A stretch of DNA of 64,000 bases from Sphingomonas_R arantia (GTDB lineage: Bacteria; Pseudomonadota; Alphaproteobacteria; Sphingomonadales; Sphingomonadaceae), in NCBI RefSeq assembly GCF_042682045.1, contig NZ_JBHUGS010000005.1, positions 310,001 through 374,000 of the forward strand, written 5' to 3'. Under the pieces are notes generated by a model. That model had not been told where the DNA came from and did no database searches. It saw nothing but the letters and a program-made list of their open reading frames with translations. A program made the position numbers and the translations under genes. Below, one piece after another: positions 11,484-19,676 of the stretch (positions are counted from its first letter, which is position 1; every line of letters starts with the position of its first letter).

Positions 11484-12548
11484 TCAAAACTCCTGTTCGA
11501 GCTTCTTGGCCATTTCCTCGATATTCTCGGGCGGCCAGCCCGGGATTTCCATCCCCAGCCGCAGCCCCATCGACGCCAGCACTTCCTTGATCTCGTTCAG
11601 CGACTTGCGACCGAAATTCGGGGTGCGGAGCATCTCGGCTTCGGTCTTGCCGACCAGATCGCCGATATAGATGATGTTGTCGTTCTTGAGGCAGTTCGCC
11701 GAACGCACCGACAGTTCCAGTTCGTCCACCTTCTTGAGAAGGTAGCGGTTGAGCTGGTTGCTGTCGCCTTCCGGATCGACGCCACCCGAGGACGGCGGCA
11801 CGGCGATCCCGATCGGGGCCGAGGTCGACACCATCGAGTCGTCGAAGTGGACGAACAGCTGCAACTGGTCCTGCAGGATGCGCGCGGCATAGGCCACGGC
11901 GTCCTCGGGCGTCACGGTGCCGTCGGTTTCGATGTTCAGCGTGAGCTTGTCATAGTCCAGCTCCTGCCCGACGCGGGTGTTCTCGACCTTGTACGCCACC
12001 TGGCGGACGGGCGAGTACAGCGCATCGACCGGGATCAGACCGATCGGCGCATCGGCCGGACGGTTGTTCGCGGACGGGACATAGCCCTTCCCGACATCGG
12101 CGGTCAGTTCCATGTTCAGAACGGCGCCCTCGTCGAGATGGCACAGCACGAGCTTGGGGTTCATGACCTCGATGTCGCCCGACGTGGCGATGTCGCCCGC
12201 GGTGACCTCGGCCGGTCCGGTGACCGACAGCTGAAGGCGCTTCGGCCCTTCGCCCTGCATGCGCAGCGCGATCTGCTTGACGTTCAGGACGATGTCGGTG
12301 ACATCTTCCCGGACGCCGGCCAGCGACGAGAATTCGTGCAGCACGTTCTCGATCTTGATCGAGGTGACGGCCGCCCCCTGAAGCGACGACAGCAGCACGC
12401 GGCGCAGCGCGTTGCCCAGCGTCAGGCCGAAGCCGCGCTCGAGCGGTTCGGCAACAAAAGTCGCCTTCCGCTTCCCGTCGCCGCCGGCCTTCTTCTCGAG
12501 GCCATGCGGCTTCTTCATTTCCTGCCAGTTCTTGGCGTTGACAGCCAT
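11484..12548 (-). CDS. rpoA: DNA-directed RNA polymerase alpha subunit
   Basis: This 354-residue alpha subunit has the N-terminal dimerisation domain (GFGLTLGNALRRVLLSSLQG) and the C-terminal DNA- and activator-binding domain (NFGRKSLNEIKEVL), joined by a flexible linker rich in serine, glycine and proline. It nucleates polymerase assembly and contacts UP elements and activators. It sits between rpsK and rplQ, the standard alpha-operon position, except that rpsD (S4) is absent from this operon, as is usual for alphaproteobacteria. Confidence 0.98.
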   Translation of the reverse strand: MAVNAKNWQEMKKPHGLEKKAGGDGKRKATFVAEPLERGFGLTLGNALRRVLLSSLQGAAVTSIKIENVLHEFSSLAGVREDVTDIVLNVKQIALRMQGEGPKRLQLSVTGPAEVTAGDIATSGDIEVMNPKLVLCHLDEGAVLNMELTADVGKGYVPSANNRPADAPIGLIPVDALYSPVRQVAYKVENTRVGQELDYDKLTLNIETDGTVTPEDAVAYAARILQDQLQLFVHFDDSMVSTSAPIGIAVPPSSGGVDPEGDSNQLNRYLLKKVDELELSVRSANCLKNDNIIYIGDLVGKTEAEMLRTPNFGRKSLNEIKEVLASMGLRLGMEIPGWPPENIEEMAKKLEQEF

Positions 12549-12578
12549 GAGTGTCCCTCGACGTTGGGCAACGAGGCG

Positions 12579-12608
12579 CGTCCGCCCCGGCCAGGAAGTT
12601 CGCGGACG
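12579..12608 (-). other. intercistronic hairpin, rpsK-rpoA
   Basis: CGTCCGC and GCGGACG pair perfectly over 7 bases around a 16-base loop in the 85-base gap between rpsK and rpoA. There is no T-tract. It is weaker than the str-operon hairpins but in an equivalent position. Confidence 0.45.
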
Positions 12609-12633
12609 GAGCCGAACGGCCCCGCCCCGGTAA

Positions 12634-13023
12634 TCAGACGCGGCGGCGCTTGGACGGGCGCACGCCGTTGTGCGGGATCGGCGTCACGTCGCGGATGGAC
12701 GTGATGTGGAAACCGACCGCCTGCAGTGCACGCAACGCCGACTCGCGACCGGAACCGGGGCCCTTGACCTCGACCTCGATCGTGCGGACGCCGTGCTCGG
12801 ACGCCTTCTTGCCGGCGTCTTCCGCGGCGACCTGCGCTGCGTACGGCGTCGACTTGCGGCTGCCCTTGAACCCCATCATGCCGGCCGAGGACCAGGCAAT
12901 GGTATTGCCTTGCGCATCGGTGATCGTGATCATGGTGTTGTTGAAGCTGGCGTTGACGTGGGCGACGCCCGACGTGATGTTCTTACGCTCGCGCCGCTTG
13001 ATGCGCTGTGGTTCGCGTGCCAT
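12634..13023 (-). CDS. rpsK: 30S ribosomal protein S11
   Basis: This 129-residue protein has the uS11 motifs HVNASFNNTMITITD, GSRKSTPYAAQ and GPGSGRESALRAL, and the basic C-terminal end RPSKRRRV. S11 forms part of the platform near the mRNA exit. It lies between rpsM and rpoA in the alpha operon. Confidence 0.98.
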   Translation of the reverse strand: MAREPQRIKRRERKNITSGVAHVNASFNNTMITITDAQGNTIAWSSAGMMGFKGSRKSTPYAAQVAAEDAGKKASEHGVRTIEVEVKGPGSGRESALRALQAVGFHITSIRDVTPIPHNGVRPSKRRRV

Positions 13024-13098
13024 TTTTCGATGGTCCTACTATATTCTGTTGCTGCTTCCGCCACCGCGCCTTCGCGCATCGACGGAGAAGTAAAGGGT

Positions 13099-13114
13099 CG
13101 CTGGCTTGCCAGCG
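13099..13114 (-). other. intercistronic hairpin, rpsM-rpsK
   Basis: CGCTGG and CCAGCG pair around CTTG. An outer, one-bulge pairing between 13087-13095 and 13120-13128 extends the stem into the end of rpsM. There is no T-tract, so I take it as an mRNA structure inside the alpha operon rather than a stop signal. Confidence 0.5.
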
Positions 13115-13121
13115 CCTCTCC

Positions 13122-13490
13122 TTACTTCTTCTTGCCGGCGATCGGCTTGGCCTTGCCCTTGCGGGTGCGCGCATTGGTATGCGTGCGCTGGCCGCGGACC
13201 GGCAGGCCCTTGCGATGACGCAGGCCGCGGTAGCAGGCCAGATCCATCAGGCGCTTGATGTTCATCGCCACCGTGCGGCGAAGATCACCCTCGACCGTGT
13301 GGCCGGCGTCGATCGCTTCGCGGATCTGCAGAACTTCCTGGTCGGTTAGGTCCTGCACGCGACGGGTCCGGTCGATGCCGAGCTGCTCGGTGAGCTGCAG
13401 CGCCTTGGTGCGGCCGATGCCGTGAATATAGGTCAGCGCGATTTCGACGCGCTTGTTGCTCGGGATGTTTACACCCGCGATACGTGCCAT
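13122..13490 (-). CDS. rpsM: 30S ribosomal protein S13
   Basis: This 122-residue protein begins MARIAGVNIPSNKRV and contains YIHGIGRTKA and GLRHRKGLPVRGQRT, the uS13 signatures. It ends in a lysine-rich tail. S13 contacts the P-site tRNA and the B1 bridges. The open frame extends upstream to 13565, but the ATG at 13490 gives the family N-terminus. It is the first gene of the alpha operon, with its own upstream promoter. Confidence 0.97.
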   Translation of the reverse strand: MARIAGVNIPSNKRVEIALTYIHGIGRTKALQLTEQLGIDRTRRVQDLTDQEVLQIREAIDAGHTVEGDLRRTVAMNIKRLMDLACYRGLRHRKGLPVRGQRTHTNARTRKGKAKPIAGKKK

Positions 13491-13643
13491 GTGATACTTT
13501 CTCCTGCTCCACGGGCGGCTGGCTGACCGACCCATCTCGACGCGTGGGCCCGCGAAACGAATCATTCGCTACGGACCACCCGAAAACCGGAAAACCGACG
13601 CGCGCATAGGAACGCCGCCGGGTCTGCCTCTCGGGATGCGCGG

Positions 13644-13672
13644 GGGTTAGGGCTTCCCCCCTCCGCTGTCAA
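13644..13672 (-). promoter_or_regulatory. sigma70-type promoter for rpsM-rpsK-rpoA-rplQ
   Basis: The minus strand has a perfect -35 TTGACA (13667-13672), a 17-base spacer and a -10 TAACCC (13644-13649). It is placed after the terminator of the oxidoreductase gene and about 150 bases before rpsM, so the alpha operon appears to be transcribed independently of the spc genes. The -10 matches consensus only partly. Confidence 0.6.
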
Positions 13673-13686
13673 GCCAACCCAAAGGA

Positions 13687-13719
13687 AGGGCGACCCGTCG
13701 CGTCACGACCGGTCGCCCT
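13687..13719 (-). terminator. terminator after the FdhF/YdeP-like gene
   Basis: AGGGCGACC and GGTCGCCCT form a perfect 9-base stem with a 15-base loop, followed on the minus strand by TTCCTTT. It is 28 bases after the oxidoreductase stop and just before the rpsM promoter. Confidence 0.6.
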
Positions 13720-13747
13720 GAAACCCATCGGCCCGTAATGCGTGCGG

Positions 13748-16066
13748 TCAGGCGACCACGCGCACCGGCACCGACTTCGCCGCCAGCGTGTGCGACTCGA
13801 CGTCGTGATGCTTCAGCGGGATCAGCGGATTGCACTCGGGATAATAGGCCCCGATGCAGCCGACCGGCACTTCGTACGGCACGATCCGCAGGCCGAGCAC
13901 CGACCGGTCGTGACCGTCGTCGTAGATCGTCTCCAGCCCGACGATCTGGTCCGCCGCCAGCCCGAGCCGTTCGATATCCTCCGGGTTCATCAGCACCACC
14001 TGACGCGAACCGGAGATGCCGCGGAACCGGTCGTCGTAGCCGTAGATTGTCGTGTTGAACTGATCGTTCGAGCGCAGCGTCATGAGCCGCAGCGTCTCGG
14101 GCGTATCGGCAAACCCGGTCGAGTCGAGCCCGGTCGGCAACTGGATCTGCGCCTTGCCGCTCTCGGTCAGCCACGTGCGCGAGCGCACCGCGTTGCCCTT
14201 GTCCAGCCCGCCGGGGACATGCATCCGCTTCTCGTAATCGCGGAACTTCTCCGGGAACGTCGCTTCGATCGCTGTGCGGATCAGGCGGTAGTCGCCGACC
14301 CAGGCATCCCAGTCCAGCTTCGGATTGGGATCGAGGATTTCCTTCGCCAGCCGGCCGACGATCGCCGGCTCCGACATCAGGTCGCCGTCCGGCGCTTTGC
14401 GCGTGCCGATCGAGGCGTGGATGCAGCTCGTGCTGTCCTCGATCGACACGGTCTGCGGCCCGGTCGCCTGGTCGTCGCGCTCGGTGCGGCCGATGCACGG
14501 CAGGACATAGGCGACCCTGCCGGGCAGCAGATGGCTACGGTTGAGCTTCGTCGCGACGTGGACGGTCAGCGACAGCGACTGCCAGACGGCCTCCATCCGG
14601 TACGTGTCCGGAATGGCGCGGACGAAGTTGCCGCCGAGCTGGATGAACGCATCCACCTCTCCCGCCAGGATCCCTTCGCATGCCGTGGTGGTGTCGAGGC
14701 CCTCCTCGCGCGGCGGTTCGAAGCCATATTGCGCGGCCAGGATATCGAGCGGCGCATGCTCCGGCTTGTGGCCGATGCCGACGGTCCGCTGGCCCTGCAC
14801 ATTGCTGTGCCCGCGGACCGGACAGATGCCCGCCCCCGGCTTTCCGAAGTTCCCGCGCAGCAGAAGCAGGTTGACGAGCATGTCGACATTCTCGGTCCCG
14901 CGGACATGCTGGGTCAGGCCCATGCCATAGACCGCCATGACGGCCTTGGCCTCCGCATATACGCGCGCGGCCGCGATGATATCGACGCGCGGCAGGCCGG
15001 ACGCCGCCTCGATCGCCTCCCAGCTCGTGCCGCGCGCGCGTTCGGCTAGTGCGTCGTAGCCGGTCGTGTGTTCGGCCAGGAAATCATGGTCGAGGAAAAT
15101 GCTGCCCCCGGCCTTGCCGCCCGCGGCGTCGTCCGCCTCGATCAGCCATTTGCACATGCCCATCAGAACCGCGATGTCGCCGCCGGTCTTCACCTGATGA
15201 TATTGCGTGCTGATCGGCGTCGACGTGCCGAGCGCCATGTCGAGCGGGTTCTGCGGATCGGCGAACCGTTCCAGCCCGCGCTCCTTCAGCGGATTGAACG
15301 TCACGACCTTGCAGCCGCGCTTCACCGCGGTGCGGAGCGGATGGAGCATGCGCGGCGAGTTCGACCCGACATTCTGACCGAAGAACAGGATCGCATCGGC
15401 ATGCTCGAAATCGTCGAGCCGCGTCGTGCCGACCGCCTCGCCGATCGTCTTCTTCAGCGCGACGCCGGTCGTCTCGTGACACATGTTGGAGCTGTCAGGC
15501 AGGTTGTTGCAGCCGTACATCCGCGCCATCAGCTGATACATATAGCTCGTTTCGAGCGAGGCACGGCCGGACGAGTAGAACACCGCACGCTTCGGATCGC
15601 GCACGCGGATCTTGCGCAGTTCCGCGCCGATCTCCGCGAAGGCCGCGTCCCACGTCGTGGTGCGATAGGTATCGCTCGCCGGGTCGTAACGGACCGGATG
15701 GGTGAGCCGGCCATGCTGTTCCAGCTCGTAATCGGACAGATCGCGCAGCGCAGTCACGGGATGCGTCTCGAGCCATTCGGGCGAGGTGCGGTATCCGGTC
15801 GCCTCCCACGCGGTCGCCTTGGCGCCGTTCTCGCAGAATTCGACGGGGTGGGGATGCGCGGGTTTCGACCAGGCGCAGCTGACGCACTGGAACCCGTCGG
15901 TCTTGTTCTGGCGACGCAGCAGGTTCGCCATGTCGAGCGGGTCGAGCTTTTCCTTGGGCAGGATCGCCGCCATTCCCTTCATCGATCCCCAGCCGCCGGC
16001 GGGCCCTTCATAGTCAGTGATCTGGGCCTGCGCGGGGCCGTGGTCGTCGCTCTTGTGCTTGGTCAT
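13748..16066 (-). CDS. FdhF/YdeP family molybdopterin oxidoreductase
   Basis: This protein of about 772 residues belongs to the molybdopterin oxidoreductase superfamily, most like the YdeP/FdhF-type formate dehydrogenase alpha subunits. The N-terminus has CVSCAW and FCENGAK, typical of this branch. Next come YSSGRASLETSYMYQL, NMCHETTG, FGQNVGSNSPRM and GMGLTQHVRGTENV, and a C-terminal MopB dinucleotide-binding domain with RSNDQFNTTIYG. Substrate is unknown; YdeP is linked to acid resistance in E. coli. Start ATG 16066 (a GTG three codons earlier is possible). It is divergent from a catalase-like gene and inserted between adk and rpsM. Confidence 0.88.
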   Translation of the reverse strand: MTKHKSDDHGPAQAQITDYEGPAGGWGSMKGMAAILPKEKLDPLDMANLLRRQNKTDGFQCVSCAWSKPAHPHPVEFCENGAKATAWEATGYRTSPEWLETHPVTALRDLSDYELEQHGRLTHPVRYDPASDTYRTTTWDAAFAEIGAELRKIRVRDPKRAVFYSSGRASLETSYMYQLMARMYGCNNLPDSSNMCHETTGVALKKTIGEAVGTTRLDDFEHADAILFFGQNVGSNSPRMLHPLRTAVKRGCKVVTFNPLKERGLERFADPQNPLDMALGTSTPISTQYHQVKTGGDIAVLMGMCKWLIEADDAAGGKAGGSIFLDHDFLAEHTTGYDALAERARGTSWEAIEAASGLPRVDIIAAARVYAEAKAVMAVYGMGLTQHVRGTENVDMLVNLLLLRGNFGKPGAGICPVRGHSNVQGQRTVGIGHKPEHAPLDILAAQYGFEPPREEGLDTTTACEGILAGEVDAFIQLGGNFVRAIPDTYRMEAVWQSLSLTVHVATKLNRSHLLPGRVAYVLPCIGRTERDDQATGPQTVSIEDSTSCIHASIGTRKAPDGDLMSEPAIVGRLAKEILDPNPKLDWDAWVGDYRLIRTAIEATFPEKFRDYEKRMHVPGGLDKGNAVRSRTWLTESGKAQIQLPTGLDSTGFADTPETLRLMTLRSNDQFNTTIYGYDDRFRGISGSRQVVLMNPEDIERLGLAADQIVGLETIYDDGHDRSVLGLRIVPYEVPVGCIGAYYPECNPLIPLKHHDVESHTLAAKSVPVRVVA

Positions 16067-16085
16067 CTGGAACACCCGTTCTGAT

Positions 16086-16122
16086 CGTCACCCTACCAAC
16101 GCGGTGACGACCGGAACCGGTC
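16086..16122. promoter_or_regulatory. two inverted repeats in a divergent control region
   Basis: The 108-base region between the divergent oxidoreductase and catalase-like genes holds CGTCACC-N10-GGTGACG (16086-16109) and the adjoining GACCGG-AA-CCGGTC (16109-16122). Two abutting dyads between divergent genes are what a shared repressor or redox regulator site would look like. No regulator gene is adjacent, and I see no strong promoter hexamers. Confidence 0.45.
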
Positions 16123-16174
16123 CGCTCCGGCGAAGGTTTCTTGAGCTAACCTATGACATCACCGGAGTTGCCCG

Positions 16175-17269
16175 ATGCCGAAATCCCCGATCGCCTTCGA
16201 CTACACGCTCGAAACGGTGGCGCCGGACGAGGCGGAAACGCACGCCGAGCTGTCGCGCACGCTGATGGGCATCCAGCACACCGTCAACGACGATCACGGC
16301 CACGCCTATCGCAGCGTCCATGCCAAGAGCCATGCGCTTCTGGAGGCGACGTTCGAGGTGGTCGAGGGTCTGCCGAGCGAACTGGCGCAGGGGCTGTTCG
16401 GCACCGCCAAGAGTTACCCCGCGATCGTGCGGATCTCGACCAATGCGGGCGATCCGCTGCCCGACACGATCTCGCTGCCGCGCGGCATGGCGGTGAAGGT
16501 GATTGGCGTCGAGGGTGCGCGGTTGCCCGGGTCGGAGCACGACCAGGTCCAGGATTTCGTGATGGCCAACGGCAAGGCGTTCGCGGCGAAGGACGCCAAG
16601 GCGTTCATGAAGAACCTGAAGCTGCTCGCCGGCACGACCGACAAGGCGGAATGGAGCAAGAAGGCGATCTCCGCGGTGTTCCGCACGGCGGAGCGCGCGC
16701 TTGAGGCGGTGGGCGCGGAGAGCACGTTCCTCAAGACTATGGGCGGCTATCCGAACTCGCACCCGCTCGGCGAGAGCTATTTCAGCCAGGTGCCGATCCG
16801 GTTCGGCGAGTATGTCGGCAAGATCGGCGTGTTCCCTGCGTCGCAGAGCTTCACCGTGCTCGAAGGCAAGGAGATCGCGATCGACGGCCGCGCCGATGCG
16901 ATCCGCGAGGAAATGAACCGCGTACTCGGCGTCGACGGCGGCGTTTGGGAGATGAAGGTCCAGCTGATGCGCGACGTCGAGGCGAACCCGATCGAAGACG
17001 CCTCGGTCGCCTGGCCGGAGGAGGATAATCCGTACCTCACCGTCGCGCGTATCCGGATCGCACCGCAGACCGCCTGGAGCGAAACCCGCGCGACGGTCGG
17101 CGACGACACGCTGGCGTTCGCGCCGTGGCAGGGGCTCGCTGCGCATCAGCCGCTCGGTGGGATCATGCGGGCGCGCAAGCTGCCCTACAAGAACTCCGCC
17201 GCGCTGCGTGGGCAGTTGAACGGGTGCCCGATGCACCAGCCGCGCGAGGCGGTGAAGCTGCCGGCCTGA
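16175..17269 (+). CDS. catalase-family haem protein
   Basis: This 364-residue protein is shorter than classical catalases (about 480 or more) and belongs to the minimal catalase-like family. The distal haem histidine is visible in RSVHAK (His49), followed by the IVRISTNAGDP and PRGMAVKVIGV strands. Near the C-terminus, R-x3-Y-x6-R (Arg334, Tyr338, Arg345) has the exact spacing of the catalase proximal tyrosine motif. It may degrade peroxides or act as a peroxidase. It is divergently paired with the FdhF/YdeP-like gene, suggesting a joint stress role, and is the only plus-strand gene within the ribosomal region. Confidence 0.85.
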   Translation: MPKSPIAFDYTLETVAPDEAETHAELSRTLMGIQHTVNDDHGHAYRSVHAKSHALLEATFEVVEGLPSELAQGLFGTAKSYPAIVRISTNAGDPLPDTISLPRGMAVKVIGVEGARLPGSEHDQVQDFVMANGKAFAAKDAKAFMKNLKLLAGTTDKAEWSKKAISAVFRTAERALEAVGAESTFLKTMGGYPNSHPLGESYFSQVPIRFGEYVGKIGVFPASQSFTVLEGKEIAIDGRADAIREEMNRVLGVDGGVWEMKVQLMRDVEANPIEDASVAWPEEDNPYLTVARIRIAPQTAWSETRATVGDDTLAFAPWQGLAAHQPLGGIMRARKLPYKNSAALRGQLNGCPMHQPREAVKLPA

Positions 17270-17280
17270 ACCTCGAACAG

Positions 17281-17312
17281 CGGGCTCGTCGGCCAGACGG
17301 TCGCCGAGCCCG
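17281..17312. terminator. GC-rich hairpin between convergent catalase-like gene and adk
   Basis: CGGGCTCG and CGAGCCCG form an 8-base stem 11 bases after the catalase-like stop. No T-tract follows, so terminator function on either strand is inferred from position only. Confidence 0.45.
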
Positions 17313-17337
17313 GCCCCTTCAACGGCAATGTGGGCAG

Positions 17338-17366
17338 CGGGGTCCCGGATCAAGTCCGGGACGATG
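17338..17366. repeat. REP-like extragenic palindrome
   Basis: GTCCCGGA-TCAAG-TCCGGGAC (17342-17362) is a perfect 8-base dyad with flanking GG and GA. From memory, near-identical CCCGGA-TCAAG-TCCGGG palindromes are scattered between genes of many sphingomonads and other alphaproteobacteria. Here it lies between the convergent ends of the catalase-like gene and adk. Only one copy is seen in this window. Confidence 0.55.
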
Positions 17367-17392
17367 TGTTCGTAAAGCGGAGCCAGCTCCTG

Positions 17393-18040
17393 TCAGCGGT
17401 CGAGGATTGCCTCGATCGCCTGCGCCACGTCACCGATGTCGGCCATGCCGTCCACGCGCTGCACCAGCCCGCGGCTCTCGTAATAAGGCAGGATCGGCGC
17501 GGTCTTGGCGCGATACTCGGCCATCCGGGTCCGCACGGTCTCGGCATTGTCATCCGGCCGGCGCTTGAACGTCGTCGAGCCGCACACGTCGCAGACGCCC
17601 GCGACCTTCGGCTGCTGAAACGTGTCGTGGTAACCCGCGCCGCAGTTCGCGCAGGTAAAGCGCCCCTCGACGCGCGCAACGAGCGCCTCCTCGTCGACGA
17701 CCAGTTCGATCACATGATCGAGCGTCCGGCCGCGCTCCGCGAGCAGCGTATCGAGCGATTCCGCCTGCGCCTGCGTCCGGGGATAGCCGTCGAAAATCAC
17801 GCCGCGCGCGGTGTCCGGCTGGTCCAGCCGTTCACCCAGTACCTGGCTCATCAAGTCGTCGGGAAACAGCTTGCCCGCCTTCATGACGCCGTCGGCCAGC
17901 TTCCCGATCTCGCTGCCGGATGCGACCGCGGCGCGCAGCATGTCGCCGGTAGAAACCTGCACCATGCCGCGATCACGCTCCAGTCGGCTGGCCTGCGTGC
18001 CCTTGCCCGCCCCCGGCGGCCCAAGCAGAATGATGTTCAT
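17393..18040 (-). CDS. adk: adenylate kinase, zinc-type LID
   Basis: This 215-residue kinase interconverts AMP, ADP and ATP. The P-loop GPPGAGKGTQ starts at residue 8 and FDGYPRT is present. The LID domain carries four cysteines at 120, 123, 140 and 143 (CANC and CDVC), a structural zinc site as in Gram-positive and some alphaproteobacterial enzymes but not E. coli. Start ATG 18040; 10 codons of upstream open frame lack homology. It follows secY by 41 bases and is probably co-transcribed. Confidence 0.97.
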   Translation of the reverse strand: MNIILLGPPGAGKGTQASRLERDRGMVQVSTGDMLRAAVASGSEIGKLADGVMKAGKLFPDDLMSQVLGERLDQPDTARGVIFDGYPRTQAQAESLDTLLAERGRTLDHVIELVVDEEALVARVEGRFTCANCGAGYHDTFQQPKVAGVCDVCGSTTFKRRPDDNAETVRTRMAEYRAKTAPILPYYESRGLVQRVDGMADIGDVAQAIEAILDR

Positions 18041-18081
18041 GTGGCCGCGGCCCCCCTCGCTTCGATCCATGGTGGTCGGCT

Positions 18082-19449
18082 TTAGCGCCGCACGCCACCC
18101 TTCAGCTTCGCCTTCTTGATCAGGTCACCATATTGGTGCGCGAGCAAGTGGCTCTGGATCTGCGTCACCGTGTCGATCGTGACGTTGACCACGATCAGCA
18201 GGCTCGTCCCGCCCAGGTAGAACGGAATGCCCGCCCGAGCGACGATATATTCGGGCACCAGACAGATGAACGTCAGGTACGCCGCGCCGAGCACGGTGAT
18301 GCGCGTCAGCACATAGTCCAGATAGTCCGCGGTCGACTTGCCCGGACGGATGCCGGGGACGAACCCGCCATAGCGCTTGAGGTTGTCGGCGGTCTCTTCC
18401 GGATTGAACACGACGGCGGTGTAGAAGAAGCAAAAGAAGATGATTCCGGCCGCATAGAGCGACATGTAAAGCGGCGTGCCGTGCGCGAGATACTGGTTCA
18501 GCCCGATCAGGAAATCGCCCCACGCGCTGTCGCCCTCGACGCGCTTGCCGGCAAACTGCGAGATCGTCAGCGGCATCAGCAGCAGCGACGACGCGAAGAT
18601 CGGCGGGATGACGTTGGCGGTGTTGATCTTCAGCGGCAGATGGCTGCGATCCGCCTGCATCATGCCGCGCGCGGTCTGGCGCTTGGGATACTGGATCAGC
18701 ACGCGGCGCTGCGCCCGCTCCATGAAGCAGATGAACAGGATCAGGCCGATAACCAGCGCCAGCACGCCGATGATCAGGATCGGGGACAGCGAACCGGTCC
18801 GGCCGCCTTCGAGCACGTTGACGATCGTCTTGGGGATCGCCGCGACGATGCCGGCCATGATGATCAGCGAAACGCCGTTGCCGATCCCGCGGCTGGTGAT
18901 CTGCTCACCCAGCCACATCAGGAACATCGTGCCGCCGATCAGCGACAGCACGGTGGTGAAGCGGAACAGGTACGGATCGACCACGACCGCGGCGATGCCC
19001 TGCGTGCTGCCCCAACTCTCCAGCCCGACGGCGATGAAATAGGCCTGGACCGCGGTCAGCCCGACCGTGCCGTAGCGCGTATACTGGTTGAGCTTCTTGC
19101 GCCCGCTCTCGCCTTCCTTCTTGATCGCGGCCAGCTGCGGCGACAGCGAGGTCGCGAGCTGCACCACGATCGAGGCGGTGATGTAGGGCATGACGCCGAG
19201 CGCGATGAGGCTCATCCGCTCCAGGCTGCCGCCCGAAAATGTGTTGAAGAAGTCCAGCACGCCGCCGCGGGTCTGCGAAAACAGCACCTCCAGCGCGCGC
19301 GGGTCGATGCCCGGCAGCGGCACGTGGCTGAGCAGCCGGAACACGATGAGCGCGCCCAGCGTGAACCAGAGGCGCTTCTTGAGGTCGGTCGCCTTGGAGA
19401 ATTGCGACAGGCTGACGTTCGCTGCCAGCTGTTCCGCTGCGGATGCCAT
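18082..19449 (-). CDS. secY: protein translocase subunit SecY
   Basis: This 455-residue, ten-segment channel subunit has the motifs GIDP near TM1, GVMPYITASI, YTRYGTVGL, GIGNGVS, RRVLIQYPKRQ and GFVPGIRPGK. SecY forms the protein-conducting pore with SecE and SecG. In this window it is the first gene of a secY-adk unit with its own promoter just upstream, rather than being read continuously from rplO. Confidence 0.98.
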   Translation of the reverse strand: MASAAEQLAANVSLSQFSKATDLKKRLWFTLGALIVFRLLSHVPLPGIDPRALEVLFSQTRGGVLDFFNTFSGGSLERMSLIALGVMPYITASIVVQLATSLSPQLAAIKKEGESGRKKLNQYTRYGTVGLTAVQAYFIAVGLESWGSTQGIAAVVVDPYLFRFTTVLSLIGGTMFLMWLGEQITSRGIGNGVSLIIMAGIVAAIPKTIVNVLEGGRTGSLSPILIIGVLALVIGLILFICFMERAQRRVLIQYPKRQTARGMMQADRSHLPLKINTANVIPPIFASSLLLMPLTISQFAGKRVEGDSAWGDFLIGLNQYLAHGTPLYMSLYAAGIIFFCFFYTAVVFNPEETADNLKRYGGFVPGIRPGKSTADYLDYVLTRITVLGAAYLTFICLVPEYIVARAGIPFYLGGTSLLIVVNVTIDTVTQIQSHLLAHQYGDLIKKAKLKGGVRR

Positions 19450-19467
19450 AGGGTATCAGATCCCGGT

Positions 19468-19502
19468 AAAAAATGGCGGCGGGAGACCCGCTCACCGCCG
19501 CC
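19468..19502 (-). terminator. intrinsic terminator of rplO overlapping the secY promoter
   Basis: GGCGGCGG and CCGCCGCC form a perfect 8-base stem with a 12-base loop, followed on the minus strand by A and six Ts (19468-19473). It lies only 19 bases before the secY ATG. A transcript from the promoter at 19504-19531 would start within or just after the first stem arm, so this stop should act on read-through from rplO but not on secY's own transcript. Confidence 0.75.
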
Positions 19503-19503
19503 A

Positions 19504-19531
19504 CATATAGTCGTACCGACCGGTTTGTCTA
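19504..19531 (-). promoter_or_regulatory. promoter for secY-adk
   Basis: The minus strand carries TAGACA (19526-19531, five of six to consensus), a 16-base spacer and TATATG (19504-19509). The expected start near 19497 gives a leader of about 48 bases to secY. Placement inside the rplO terminator makes it a plausible insulator arrangement. Confidence 0.55.
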
Positions 19532-19676
19532 AGCCGAAGGGGACGGGCCGAGATCCGGCCTGCTCCATCCCCTGCCCGTTCGGTTCTGACCGGTCGAAAA
19601 ACGACCCGGCCTTCGCCCGCCCCGCCGGGTCCGAACGCGCCATTTCAGTGCATTCGAACCGCGGGACAGAACGGAA

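Noticed and set aside
13566..13640. A possible rpmJ (L36) gene between adk and rpsM
   Set aside because: No small basic cysteine/histidine protein like L36 is encoded in the gap 13491-13747.
16151..17353. A minus-strand frame of 400 codons opposite the catalase-like gene
   Set aside because: The plus-strand gene has the His49 and Tyr338 haem motifs and normal codon use; the antisense frame has none.
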